A stretch of 64,000 nt of DNA from Thalassobellus citreus (GTDB lineage: Bacteria; Bacteroidota; Bacteroidia; Flavobacteriales; Flavobacteriaceae). The notes beneath the pieces were generated by a model. It had not been told where the DNA came from. It ran no database searches and was given only the letters and a program-made list of their open reading frames with translations. Position numbers and translations under genes: made by a program. Positions 18,039 through 25,607 of this stretch are shown here, piece after piece. Position 1 is the first letter of the stretch; every line of letters starts with the position of its first letter. Location of the stretch: assembly GCF_044385915.1 (NCBI RefSeq), contig NZ_JBISCC010000121.1, forward strand, positions 1-64,000, given 5' to 3'.

Positions 18039-19190
18039 TTATTTCAATAATAATGATATTTTTTCATTATTTAATATTACGAAAACGTTTTCGTAACCAA
18101 CATCCACAAGTAACCCCTCTTCATTATACACCTCTAAATAATTGGCATCAAGCTCTTTATGACCATAAAAAGCACTTAAATCTTCTATTTTATCTATTTT
18201 TGGAACAAAATTCACGACACTATCAATTAATTTTTCTTGATAAAGAATAGCTATATCTACTATTCTGCCATCACTCCCATTCTTAGTATTTCTAATAATT
18301 ATATCGTAAAAACATTTATCATTCTCTGGTATTTTTAAATAAGACTCGTATTTATCTCCCTTAATAGCGTTTTTAGAGATATAATCTAGAGATTCTAAAA
18401 GCGATACATAAATATATTCTCGTGTTTGCTCCCTATCATAATCATTATAATAATGGCCAGCTTCAAAAAGAATAGTTGGTACGTTTTCTGTTTGAAATGT
18501 ATCTCCAACACAATTTATATTAAAAGCATCATCATAAACCCCTATATGATTAGGAATTAAGGCTTGTAAAGCATCGTTCATAGCACTAATTACCTCCATA
18601 GCTACTTTTCTATTAGGCGTAATAGTACATGCCTTATCTTGAGCAGGCGCTAAAAACGAAACAGTAGCAGGCTTATTAGATGTTCCTGCACTAAATATAG
18701 TGCGTTGTCCATGTAAATTATAACAAAAATGAGGTTTAAAGCGTTTAAACACATCTCTAAGCACTCTACTTTCTGGTTGCGACAAATCTTGTGCATCTCT
18801 ATTTAAATCTACCTTATTAGCATTAATACGCGTATAAGCTTTAGCGCCATCTGGATTTAAAATTGGTATAATATATAATGTACAAGTCTCTAAAATGTAT
18901 TCTAAAGTTGACTTTATGTCTAATAAGGTGTTCAACAAATCAAATAAAGCCTTAGTAGTGGTAGATTCATTACCGTGCATTTGAGACCACATTAAAATAC
19001 GCTTATCTCCATTTCCTATTTTTAATCCGTAAATAGAATCGTTTAAAACAGATTTACCAATAGTTTCAACCGTTACATTATTACTTAAATTTTTTAACAA
19101 AGAACTTATATGTTCATTAGTTATATATCTGCCATAAAGACTTGCTTCCTTATGATCTAAAAAAAGTGTTTTAATATCTTCTGCTTTCAT
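18039..19190 (-). CDS. M14-family zinc carboxypeptidase
   Basis: 383 residues from ATG 19190; one codon upstream is a TTG that an automatic call may prefer. Zinc ligands are visible as H72 and E75 in MHGNES, with a later His in YNLHGQ. NPDGAKAYTRINANKVDLNRD carries the substrate-binding Asn-Arg pair of the family, and FEAGHYYNDYDREQTREY is the catalytic-region tail. No signal peptide is seen, so it is probably cytosolic and may trim peptides or cell-wall fragments. It is divergent from the XRE gene at 19483 and shares the palindrome-rich control region. Confidence 0.88.
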   Translation of the reverse strand: MKAEDIKTLFLDHKEASLYGRYITNEHISSLLKNLSNNVTVETIGKSVLNDSIYGLKIGNGDKRILMWSQMHGNESTTTKALFDLLNTLLDIKSTLEYILETCTLYIIPILNPDGAKAYTRINANKVDLNRDAQDLSQPESRVLRDVFKRFKPHFCYNLHGQRTIFSAGTSNKPATVSFLAPAQDKACTITPNRKVAMEVISAMNDALQALIPNHIGVYDDAFNINCVGDTFQTENVPTILFEAGHYYNDYDREQTREYIYVSLLESLDYISKNAIKGDKYESYLKIPENDKCFYDIIIRNTKNGSDGRIVDIAILYQEKLIDSVVNFVPKIDKIEDLSAFYGHKELDANYLEVYNEEGLLVDVGYENVFVILNNEKISLLLK

Positions 19191-19207
19191 CAAAATTATT
19201 TAGGCTA

Positions 19208-19279
19208 CAAATGTAAACAAATACTAATTTACAATTGTAAACATTAAAAATCAACACCTGTGTTTACATAAGTATACAT
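19208..19279. promoter_or_regulatory. Promoter and palindromic operator-like sites of the M14 peptidase gene
   Basis: CAAATGTA at 19208-19215 is TACATTTG on the minus strand, a -7 element 18 bases before the peptidase ATG. It overlaps TGTAAAC (19212-19218). Next come the perfect palindrome TTTACAATTGTAAA (19228-19241) and TGTTTACATAAGTATACAT (19261-19279). All are built from TGTAAAC/GTTTACA half-sites, as expected for a dimeric repressor. Confidence 0.6.
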
Positions 19280-19442
19280 TAAGTACAGGTTATTATTAAC
19301 TATTTATTGGTTAATAATGTGTTTTTAAAATATATTATCGTAATTACATTTATTCAGAAGTTTAAAACATATTATATAAAGTTTAAGTTTATATCAAACA
19401 TACTTTAAATCATCTTTTATTATGTTATTTGATAGTATATTG

Positions 19443-19492
19443 TTACATTTGTAAAACGCTTAACTCTGTAACACTGTTTACAATGATAAACA
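19443..19492. promoter_or_regulatory. Promoter and operator-like palindromes of the XRE gene
   Basis: TACATTTG at 19444-19451 fits the -7 consensus and lies inside the palindrome TTACATTTGTAA (19443-19454). A second palindrome, TGTTTA-CAATGA-TAAACA (19475-19492), contains the start codon at 19483. A protein bound there would block both transcription and the start site, so autoregulation is likely. Confidence 0.6.
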
Positions 19493-19869
19493 ATGAAGAA
19501 TTTACAAAAAGACTCCAAAAAGTTATAGAATACTATGGCGAATCTGCATCTTCCTTTGCCGAAAAAATAGGTGTACAACGTTCTAGTATTTCTCATATTC
19601 TATCCGGCAGAAACAAACCTAGTTTAGAGTTTATTTTAAAAATCCTCTCCACCTTCCCTGAAGTTGAATTATATTGGTTATTAAACGGTAAAGGAACTTT
19701 TCCTGCTATAGAAAAAAAGCAAACTGAAATAAAAAAAGATAACACCCCTCTTTCTTTATTTGAAAATACTACACCACTACCTGAAGTAAAAAAACATACC
19801 ACATCTAAAACAATTGATCGTATTGTTATATTTTATTCTGACGGAAGTTTTGAAAATTTCAAGAATTAA
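19483..19869 (+). CDS. XRE-family helix-turn-helix regulator
   Basis: 128 residues from ATG 19483; an upstream TTG at 19429 would run through the promoter region and is unlikely. The N-terminal HTH_3 domain (about 1-65) contains SSFAEKIGVQRSSISHILSGRNKPSLEFILKIL, followed by the ELYWLLNGKG segment typical of flavobacterial XRE regulators. The C-terminal half is a short polar tail ending RIVIFYSDGSFENFKN. Likely a dimeric repressor acting on the palindromes described here and possibly on the divergent peptidase gene. Confidence 0.88.
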   Translation: MINNEEFTKRLQKVIEYYGESASSFAEKIGVQRSSISHILSGRNKPSLEFILKILSTFPEVELYWLLNGKGTFPAIEKKQTEIKKDNTPLSLFENTTPLPEVKKHTTSKTIDRIVIFYSDGSFENFKN

Positions 19870-19907
19870 TAATTTTCTTTAGTAGTTTTGCATTTCAATC
19901 ATAATTT

Positions 19908-20276
19908 ATGAAACTCTTCTACATACTCCCATTAATCTTTCTAACAAGTTGCTACGAAACGACGCGTAATTGCAGTGATTATAAAACAGGCGAATTCTAC
20001 AGTGAAGTTACAATAAATGGCGAGTTATTTAAATCAAAATTTAAAAGGGACGAAAATATTCAAGTTGAGATTTACGATACAAAAAAAGACTCTTCAGAAT
20101 TAAGATGGATAAATGATTGCGAAGTTATTTTTAAGACCATAAAGCCTAAAAACATGGCAGAACGTAAAGACATTCATCTAAAAATACTCACTACAACAGA
20201 TTCTTCGTATACATACGAATATTCATATGTTGGTGAAACAAAAAAACAAAAAGGAATAGCTTATAAAATTAAATAA
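19908..20276 (+). CDS. Small lipoprotein of unknown function
   Basis: 122 residues, starting 38 bases after the XRE gene and probably in the same transcript. The N-terminus MKLFYILPLIFLTSC is a lipoprotein signal with cleavage before C15. The mature part is mostly beta-rich and charged (KTGEFYSEVTINGEL, WINDCEVIF, PKNMAERKDIHLKIL). Two Cys residues after the lipobox (in RNCSDY and NDCEV) could form a disulfide. I recognise this as a conserved flavobacterial small lipoprotein but assign no function. Confidence 0.7.
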   Translation: MKLFYILPLIFLTSCYETTRNCSDYKTGEFYSEVTINGELFKSKFKRDENIQVEIYDTKKDSSELRWINDCEVIFKTIKPKNMAERKDIHLKILTTTDSSYTYEYSYVGETKKQKGIAYKIK

Positions 20277-20281
20277 AAAAA

Positions 20282-20782
20282 TTATTCTAAAGGATATAAA
20301 AACGATTCAGAAAGTTCAAAATCAACAGTTTGATCTTCATTTACAAAATATAGCAACAAAACTTCTCCCCAAAATTCTCCATCTGAAAAATCAGCAATAA
20401 TCCATTTATGATTCAATAATTTTACTGTGTTAATTAATATCTTCCTACCGTCACTTGAAGCATAAGGAACTAATGGATGTTCTCCTTTTACAGTATTCAA
20501 TTCATAAAGCGCATCTTTAATAACCGGAATTAAATCATCAACATGATAGCCATCATTTTCAAAATAACTAATAGCATCTTCATTATTTTCTAAACTAAAA
20601 TGAGACATGTTATTAATATTATTCTGCAAAACAAGCACCGAATCTTTATACTTTTCAGATAGCGACTTATAAGCCTGTAATTTATTATCAATACCTTCTA
20701 TCAAACTTTTAGATTTCACATATTGAAACAACACAAGTAATATTGAAAAAATTAAAGCGTAGGTTAATATTTTTTGTTTCAT
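20282..20782 (-). CDS. Single-pass membrane-anchored protein of unknown function
   Basis: 166 residues. One N-terminal hydrophobic helix (about 5-20) anchors a periplasmic or extracytoplasmic part that begins with a short coiled-coil-like segment (LQAYKSLSEKYKDSVLVLQ), followed by a compact domain with HPLVPYASSDGRKILINT and WIIADFSDGEFWGEVLL. No catalytic motif was recognised. It ends 5 bases from the stop of the convergent lipoprotein gene. The next gene on the same strand, the MBL hydrolase, lies 13 bases upstream of its ATG and is probably cotranscribed. Confidence 0.7.
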   Translation of the reverse strand: MKQKILTYALIFSILLVLFQYVKSKSLIEGIDNKLQAYKSLSEKYKDSVLVLQNNINNMSHFSLENNEDAISYFENDGYHVDDLIPVIKDALYELNTVKGEHPLVPYASSDGRKILINTVKLLNHKWIIADFSDGEFWGEVLLLYFVNEDQTVDFELSESFLYPLE

Positions 20783-20795
20783 CTTTATTATTACT

Positions 20796-21557
20796 TTATA
20801 AATTTATTTGCAAACCATCGTATGCCAAAAATACATTTTTTGGTAATGTTTTTTCTACTTCTTCATGAAAACCTAACAAATGACTAACATGAGTTAAATA
20901 TGCTTTTTCAGGATTCACCTTATTAATAAACTGTAAAGCCTCATCTAAATTAAAATGCGATCGATGCTTTTCTAACCGAAGCGCATTAACAACTAACACT
21001 TTAACATTTTTAATTTTTTCAATCTCTTTATCTTTAACCGTTTTCATATCGGTTAAATACGCAAAATCATTAAACCTAAATCCAAAAACTTGTAAATCTG
21101 CATGCTTACCATTTACAGGAATAATCTCTAAATTATTTAATTGAAAAGGTTTATTTTTTATTCTGTTTGTAATAACCGTCGGCGCTCCAGGGTATTTGTT
21201 TTTAGTCTTAAATACATAATCAAATCTTTTCTTCAAAGACTTCAACACTCGTTTATGTGCATAAATAGGAATATCACCTTGCCTAAAATAGAACGGTCTA
21301 ATATCATCAAAACCCATAACATGATCAGAATGCTCATGCGTAAAAATAATACCATCAATTTTATTACAACCAGCACGCAACATTTGATATCTAAAATCAG
21401 GCCCACAATCTATTACATACGTACAATCATTCCATTCTACCAAAACAGAAACACGTAAACGTTTATCCTTTGGATTATCGCTCAAACAAACAGGGTGCTC
21501 ACTCCCTATTATTGGAATTCCTTGTGATGTTCCCGTACCTAAAAAAGTTATCTTCAA
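20796..21557 (-). CDS. MBL-fold metallohydrolase, PhnP-like
   Basis: 253 residues of the metallo-beta-lactamase fold. HEHSDH (74-79) supplies the two-metal site, with D50 in YVIDCGPDF and later His residues in NGKHADLQV and LTHVSHLLG. The PhnP family hydrolyses phosphoribosyl cyclic phosphate, but many flavobacterial members occur without a phosphonate operon, as here, so the substrate is uncertain. The start is TTG at 21557: MKITFLGTGTSQG is the family's N-terminus and no in-frame ATG lies near it. Confidence 0.85.
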   Translation of the reverse strand: MKITFLGTGTSQGIPIIGSEHPVCLSDNPKDKRLRVSVLVEWNDCTYVIDCGPDFRYQMLRAGCNKIDGIIFTHEHSDHVMGFDDIRPFYFRQGDIPIYAHKRVLKSLKKRFDYVFKTKNKYPGAPTVITNRIKNKPFQLNNLEIIPVNGKHADLQVFGFRFNDFAYLTDMKTVKDKEIEKIKNVKVLVVNALRLEKHRSHFNLDEALQFINKVNPEKAYLTHVSHLLGFHEEVEKTLPKNVFLAYDGLQINL

Positions 21558-21769
21558 AAAATAATTATTTAATATTAATTACTATGTCTTGTTAACCTGA
21601 ACACCTGTTAAGACAGCAAATTGTAATTGATTGACTTTGTGATTCATAATTTACAATGTGCTTTTTTAATGATATCTCAAAATATTAAACTCAAAACATC
21701 TTCAATCTAAAAGCAGGGCTTCTCACGAACAAATTTAAGCTTATTTTTTTTTTTACTTCTATTATTTGA

Positions 21770-21777
21770 TACCTTTG
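21770..21777 (+). promoter_or_regulatory. Candidate -7 element (TACCTTTG) for the 21806 gene
   Basis: Matches TAnnTTTG 29 bases before the ATG, after a T-rich stretch. No TTG -33 element is obvious. Confidence 0.4.
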
Positions 21778-21805
21778 TTTAACACATTAGTAACCCAAAA
21801 AGAGC

Positions 21806-23269
21806 ATGGAAATTAGGATTAAAGGTGATAAAGAGTTTAATGACATCCCATCATTAAAATCAAAAGCACTTCGTATAAATTTAAACGAAAATATTTACGG
21901 ATCATTTGCCGAAATTGGTGCAGGACAAGAAACCTGTAGACATTTCTTTAGAGCTGGTGGCGCATCTGGAACGATAGCCAAAGCCATGTCTGCTTATGAC
22001 AAAAATTTTAGTGATGCTATTTATGGAGCTGAAGATGATGGTCGTTACGTAACAGAAGCACGTTTAAGAAAAATGCTTACCCATGAAATGAACCTCATGG
22101 AAAACAGGCTTACTCGTGAAGAAAATCCAACTAAAATATTTTTCACATACGCCAATACCGTTGCAACTATTGACTTTGCTAAACAATTTAAAGGTCACGG
22201 ATGGGTTGGAATAAAATATCAAGTTGAAGAAAATGGCGATTATAATGAAATTATTTTACACGTCCGTTTTAAAGAAACAGATGCGCGCTTACAACAAGAA
22301 ACACTTGGTGTATTAGGAACTAACCTTATTTACGGTGCATTCTATAAATACAACGAACCTAAAAAATTATTACGTTATTTATATGACCACTTAGATAAAG
22401 ATCAATTAGAAATTGACACTATAAATTTCTCAGGTCCTGTATTTAAAAATGTAGACAACCGTTTAATGAGTTTACAACTTGTTAAAAATGGCATGACAGA
22501 CGCCGTAATGTTTGGTCCTGATGGCACTAATGTTTTACCTGCAAAAGTTTTTTACAAAAAAAACATATTAGCGCTTCGTGGTAGCTTTAGACCTGTTACC
22601 AAAGTAAACATGGCTATGTATGAGAAATCATACGACATGTTTATAAAAGAAAACAAAGTAGACAAAGACAAAACAGTTGTTGTATTTGAAATAACACTTT
22701 CTAACTTAAGAGCCGAGGGTGAAATTGACGAGCAAGATTTTATTGATAGAGCCGATCTACTATGCTCTCTTGGACAATCTGTAATGATTTCAAATTTCCA
22801 AGAATACTTTAAAGTAGTTGAATACTTCTCGAAATATACAAAGGCAAGAATGGGACTAGCTATGGGAGTTAGTAATTTAATAGATATTTTTGATGAGAAA
22901 TACTACCGTCATATGAGTGGAGGTATTTTAGAAGCATTTGGTAAATTATTCTTTAAAGATTTAAAAGTTTACCTATACCCAATGAAAGATGAAAAAACAG
23001 GGGAATTAATTACTAGTGATAATTTAAAAGTATACCCACGTATGAAAGAATTATACAAATTCTTTAAATACAACGGAAAAGTTATTGACATAGAAGACTA
23101 CGACGAAACTATCATGAATATATTTTCTCGTGAAATATTAAGAATGATTACCGAGGGAGAAAACGGATGGGAAAATATGATACCCGAAGGAACAGCAGAA
23201 TTAATTAAAGACTACCGTTTGTTTGGCTATACTAGAAAAGCTTTAACATTAAAGGGTAGAAGAAAATAA
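21806..23269 (+). CDS. Conserved 487-residue protein of unknown function
   Basis: A cytosolic-looking protein with no signal peptide or membrane helix. The N-terminus (LRINLNENIYGSFAEIGAG, CRHFFRAGGASGTIAKAMSAYD) is of a type I recognise as strongly conserved in Bacteroidota. No nucleotidyltransferase HxGH, Walker or Rossmann motif is evident, so catalytic names that databases may attach to it are not supported by anything I can see. Composition and codon use look like core genome. It is single-gene: its own promoter-like element lies upstream and a strong bidirectional terminator follows. Confidence 0.8.
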   Translation: MEIRIKGDKEFNDIPSLKSKALRINLNENIYGSFAEIGAGQETCRHFFRAGGASGTIAKAMSAYDKNFSDAIYGAEDDGRYVTEARLRKMLTHEMNLMENRLTREENPTKIFFTYANTVATIDFAKQFKGHGWVGIKYQVEENGDYNEIILHVRFKETDARLQQETLGVLGTNLIYGAFYKYNEPKKLLRYLYDHLDKDQLEIDTINFSGPVFKNVDNRLMSLQLVKNGMTDAVMFGPDGTNVLPAKVFYKKNILALRGSFRPVTKVNMAMYEKSYDMFIKENKVDKDKTVVVFEITLSNLRAEGEIDEQDFIDRADLLCSLGQSVMISNFQEYFKVVEYFSKYTKARMGLAMGVSNLIDIFDEKYYRHMSGGILEAFGKLFFKDLKVYLYPMKDEKTGELITSDNLKVYPRMKELYKFFKYNGKVIDIEDYDETIMNIFSREILRMITEGENGWENMIPEGTAELIKDYRLFGYTRKALTLKGRRK

Positions 23270-23286
23270 CAATATTTATAAAACCT

Positions 23287-23323
23287 AAAAAAAGCGTCCA
23301 TTTAAAAATGGACGCTTTTTTTT
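23287..23323. terminator. Bidirectional intrinsic terminator
   Basis: Stem GCGTCCATTT / AAATGGACGC flanked by an A-run and a T-run, between the convergent 487-residue gene and bcp. Its T-run overlaps the bcp stop codon. Confidence 0.9.
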
Positions 23324-23774
23324 ATTCTAAAATTTGAGCTGCATGATCTTTTGTTTTTACTTTTTGAATAACACGTTCTACAATACCATGTTCATCAATT
23401 AAAAAAGTCATTCTATGAATACCATCATATACTTTTCCCATAAACTTTTTTGGCCCCCAAACACCAAAAGCATTAATGACCGTCTTATCTTCATCTGCTA
23501 AAAGCGGAAAAGGAAATTCATATTTATTTTTAAAATTAGATTGTCTTTTTTCAGAATCAGCACTGATTCCTAAAAGTTCATATCCTTGCGCTTTTAAAAC
23601 ATCATAATTATCTCTTAAATTACAAGCTTCTGCAGTACATCCAGGTGTACTCGCCTTTGGATAAAAGAATACAACTAATTTCTTTCCTTTAAAATCGCTC
23701 AATGAAATAGTGTTCCCTTGTTCGTCTTTAGCCGAAAAACTAGGAACCACATCACCTTCTTTTAATGTTTTCAT
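23322..23774 (-). CDS. bcp: Thioredoxin-dependent thiol peroxidase (Bcp/PrxQ peroxiredoxin)
   Basis: A 150-residue atypical 2-Cys peroxiredoxin that reduces hydrogen peroxide and organic peroxides in the cytosol, recycled by thioredoxin. The active-site block FFYPKASTPGCTAEAC places the peroxidatic C46 and resolving C51 in the Bcp spacing. The C-terminal FLIDEHGIVERVIQKVKTKDHA is normal. Length and start fit the family. Divergent from nth. Confidence 0.95.
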   Translation of the reverse strand: MKTLKEGDVVPSFSAKDEQGNTISLSDFKGKKLVVFFYPKASTPGCTAEACNLRDNYDVLKAQGYELLGISADSEKRQSNFKNKYEFPFPLLADEDKTVINAFGVWGPKKFMGKVYDGIHRMTFLIDEHGIVERVIQKVKTKDHAAQILE

Positions 23775-23896
23775 ATATGTTTATTTTTATAAGTAATCAC
23801 ATCCTATTCACACAACCAATACTTTGATAGATTTTAAAATATTAGTTATGTTCATTCCATAGTATTAACTTTGATTTTTTATCAAAAATACAACTT

Positions 23897-24556
23897 ATGA
23901 CTAAAAAAGAGAAGGTTAATTTCGTTATAAAAACCTTAAAAGAATTTTATCCAACCATTCCTATTCCTCTAGACCATAAAGATCCATATACACTTTTAAT
24001 AGCTGTTTTACTTTCTGCGCAATGTACAGATGTGCGTGTCAATAAAATCACCCCTTTATTGTTTGCTAAAGCAGACAATCCTTTTGATATGGTTAAACTT
24101 ACTATTGAAGAAATAAAAGAAATTATTAAACCCTGTGGACTTTCACCAATGAAAAGTAAAGGCATTTATGGCTTATCAAAAATACTTATAGAAAAACACA
24201 ACGGAGAAGTGCCTCAAAGTTTTGAAGCTTTAGAAGAGTTACCAGCTGTTGGACACAAAACCGCTAGTGTTGTTATGTCTCAAGCTTTTGGTGTTCCAGC
24301 ATTTCCTGTAGACACTCATATTCACAGATTGATGTATCGTTGGAATTTAAGCAATGGAAAAAATGTTGCTCAAACCGAAAAAGATGCCAAACGCTTATTT
24401 CCAAAAGAATTATGGAACGATTTACATCTTCAAATTATATGGTACGGACGCGAATATTCGCCCGCAAGAGGTTGGAACCTTGAAAAAGACACCATAACCA
24501 ATACTATAGGAAGACAATCTGTAATTAACGATTATTATAAATTAAAAAAGTCCTAA
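23897..24556 (+). CDS. nth: Endonuclease III-like DNA glycosylase/AP lyase without iron-sulfur cluster
   Basis: 219 residues of the HhH-GPD superfamily, removing oxidised pyrimidines and cutting AP sites. The helix-hairpin-helix LEELPAVGHKTASVV holds the catalytic lysine K121 and the catalytic aspartate is D139 in PVDTHIHR. The four-cysteine C-terminal cluster of E. coli Nth is absent: only C43 and C80 occur, and the C-terminus reads REYSPARGWNLEKDTITNT where the ligands would be. The stop codon lies in the left arm of the terminator. Confidence 0.92.
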   Translation: MTKKEKVNFVIKTLKEFYPTIPIPLDHKDPYTLLIAVLLSAQCTDVRVNKITPLLFAKADNPFDMVKLTIEEIKEIIKPCGLSPMKSKGIYGLSKILIEKHNGEVPQSFEALEELPAVGHKTASVVMSQAFGVPAFPVDTHIHRLMYRWNLSNGKNVAQTEKDAKRLFPKELWNDLHLQIIWYGREYSPARGWNLEKDTITNTIGRQSVINDYYKLKKS

Positions 24557-24580
24557 CAACTAATTAATTGTTAGGACTTT
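24547..24580. terminator. Intrinsic terminator after nth
   Basis: Stem AAAGTCCTAACAA / TTGTTAGGACTTT. The nth stop codon is inside the left arm. The minus-strand 47-residue gene ends 6 bases away, so it may serve both directions. Confidence 0.75.
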
Positions 24581-24585
24581 CATAC

Positions 24586-24729
24586 TTAATTTAGAAGTGC
24601 TTCAAACTTCAATTTATTATAACTTATAACACTTAAAGCCTTAGAGTAATTTAGAAGAAATTTAACCGTTTCTTCTTTCGGTTTTAGATCGTTAATTTCA
24701 ATAGATTTTTCAGAGTAAAGTTTTGCCAT
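24586..24729 (-). CDS. 47-residue conserved small protein next to the sigma factor
   Basis: A short gene from ATG 24729 to TAA 24586, 57 bases downstream of the sigma-factor stop on the same strand. The protein is charged then amphipathic: KPKEETVKFLLNYSKALSV, ending LKFEALLN. The pattern (P-K-x-E-T-x-x-F-L-L-N-Y-S-K-A-L) matches my memory of small conserved flavobacterial proteins found beside sigma factors. No function can be assigned; regulation of the sigma factor is only suggested by position. Confidence 0.7.
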   Translation of the reverse strand: MAKLYSEKSIEINDLKPKEETVKFLLNYSKALSVISYNKLKFEALLN

Positions 24730-24786
24730 TTTTATATTTTAAAAATTAATTCAAAATAAAAACGCAATAACTTTTACTTTATTGTA

Positions 24787-25371
24787 TTAATTAGTTAAAA
24801 CAATATTATGCTTATCAATTATCTTTCTTAAATTAATTAACGCATAACGCATACGTCCCAGTGCAGTATTGATACTTACACCTGTTCTATCTGAAATTTC
24901 TTTAAAACTCATATCATTATAAATACGCATTAACAAAACTTCTCGCTGATCTTCAGGCAGCTCATCTACTAAGCGTCTTACATCGCTTTCAACTTGTTCT
25001 TTAATAATTGTTTTTTCAGCATTTAAGCTTGTATCACTTAAAATAGAAAATATATTAAAATCGCCAGTATTATCAAATTTTGGCATTCTGTTGTTTTTTC
25101 TAAAAAAGTCGATAACTAAATTATGAGAAATACGCATAACCCACGGTAAAAACTTACCTTCTTCATTATAAGAGCCTCGTTTTAAAGTTCGAATAACTTT
25201 AATAAACGTATCCTGAAAAATATCTTCAGCAACATCTTTATCGTATACTTTTGAATAAATAAAACTGTAAATTTTTTGTTTGTGTCTAACAATAAGCGTC
25301 TCTAAAGCGCTTTCATCACCTTTAATATAACTACTAACTAGAGTAGCATCTGAAATAAGTTCTTGCTTCAT
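24787..25371 (-). CDS. ECF-type sigma-70 family RNA polymerase sigma factor
   Basis: 194 residues with sigma region 2 (about 25-95; DVAEDIFQDTFIKVIRTL, then LPWVMRISHNLVIDFFRKN) and region 4 (about 135-185; LPEDQREVLLMRIYNDMSFKEISDRTG, SINTALGRMRYAL). No sigma 1.1 or 3 domain, hence ECF type. No anti-sigma gene with a FecR or membrane pattern is adjacent; only the 47-residue protein follows. Homologues of this type are conserved in flavobacteria, but the regulon is not evident here. Confidence 0.93.
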   Translation of the reverse strand: MKQELISDATLVSSYIKGDESALETLIVRHKQKIYSFIYSKVYDKDVAEDIFQDTFIKVIRTLKRGSYNEEGKFLPWVMRISHNLVIDFFRKNNRMPKFDNTGDFNIFSILSDTSLNAEKTIIKEQVESDVRRLVDELPEDQREVLLMRIYNDMSFKEISDRTGVSINTALGRMRYALINLRKIIDKHNIVLTN

Positions 25372-25575
25372 AATAATTACTTTTATTGCATAGAAGAAGG
25401 GCTTCTTTGCTTGGGGTTACATAGTTTAAAAGTAATATTATGCTATAGGCGAGAGTTTTAACTGTTTATTAATAGCTTCAAATATAACAACAATCATTCC
25501 TAAAAAACAAAATTTAGTGACTTTTTTTACATTTTTATTCGATAAAATGCATTTTTTAAGCTGATTTACTTGTAG

Positions 25576-25583
25576 TATCTTTG
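25576..25583 (+). promoter_or_regulatory. Candidate -7 element (TATCTTTG) for uvrA
   Basis: Matches TAnnTTTG, 24 bases before the uvrA ATG. Confidence 0.45.
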
Positions 25584-25607
25584 CTTAATTATTCCTTTTA
25601 AAAGTCT

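Noticed and set aside
21806..23269. Nicotinate-nucleotide adenylyltransferase
   Set aside because: No HxGH nucleotidyltransferase motif or Rossmann glycine pattern at the N-terminus.
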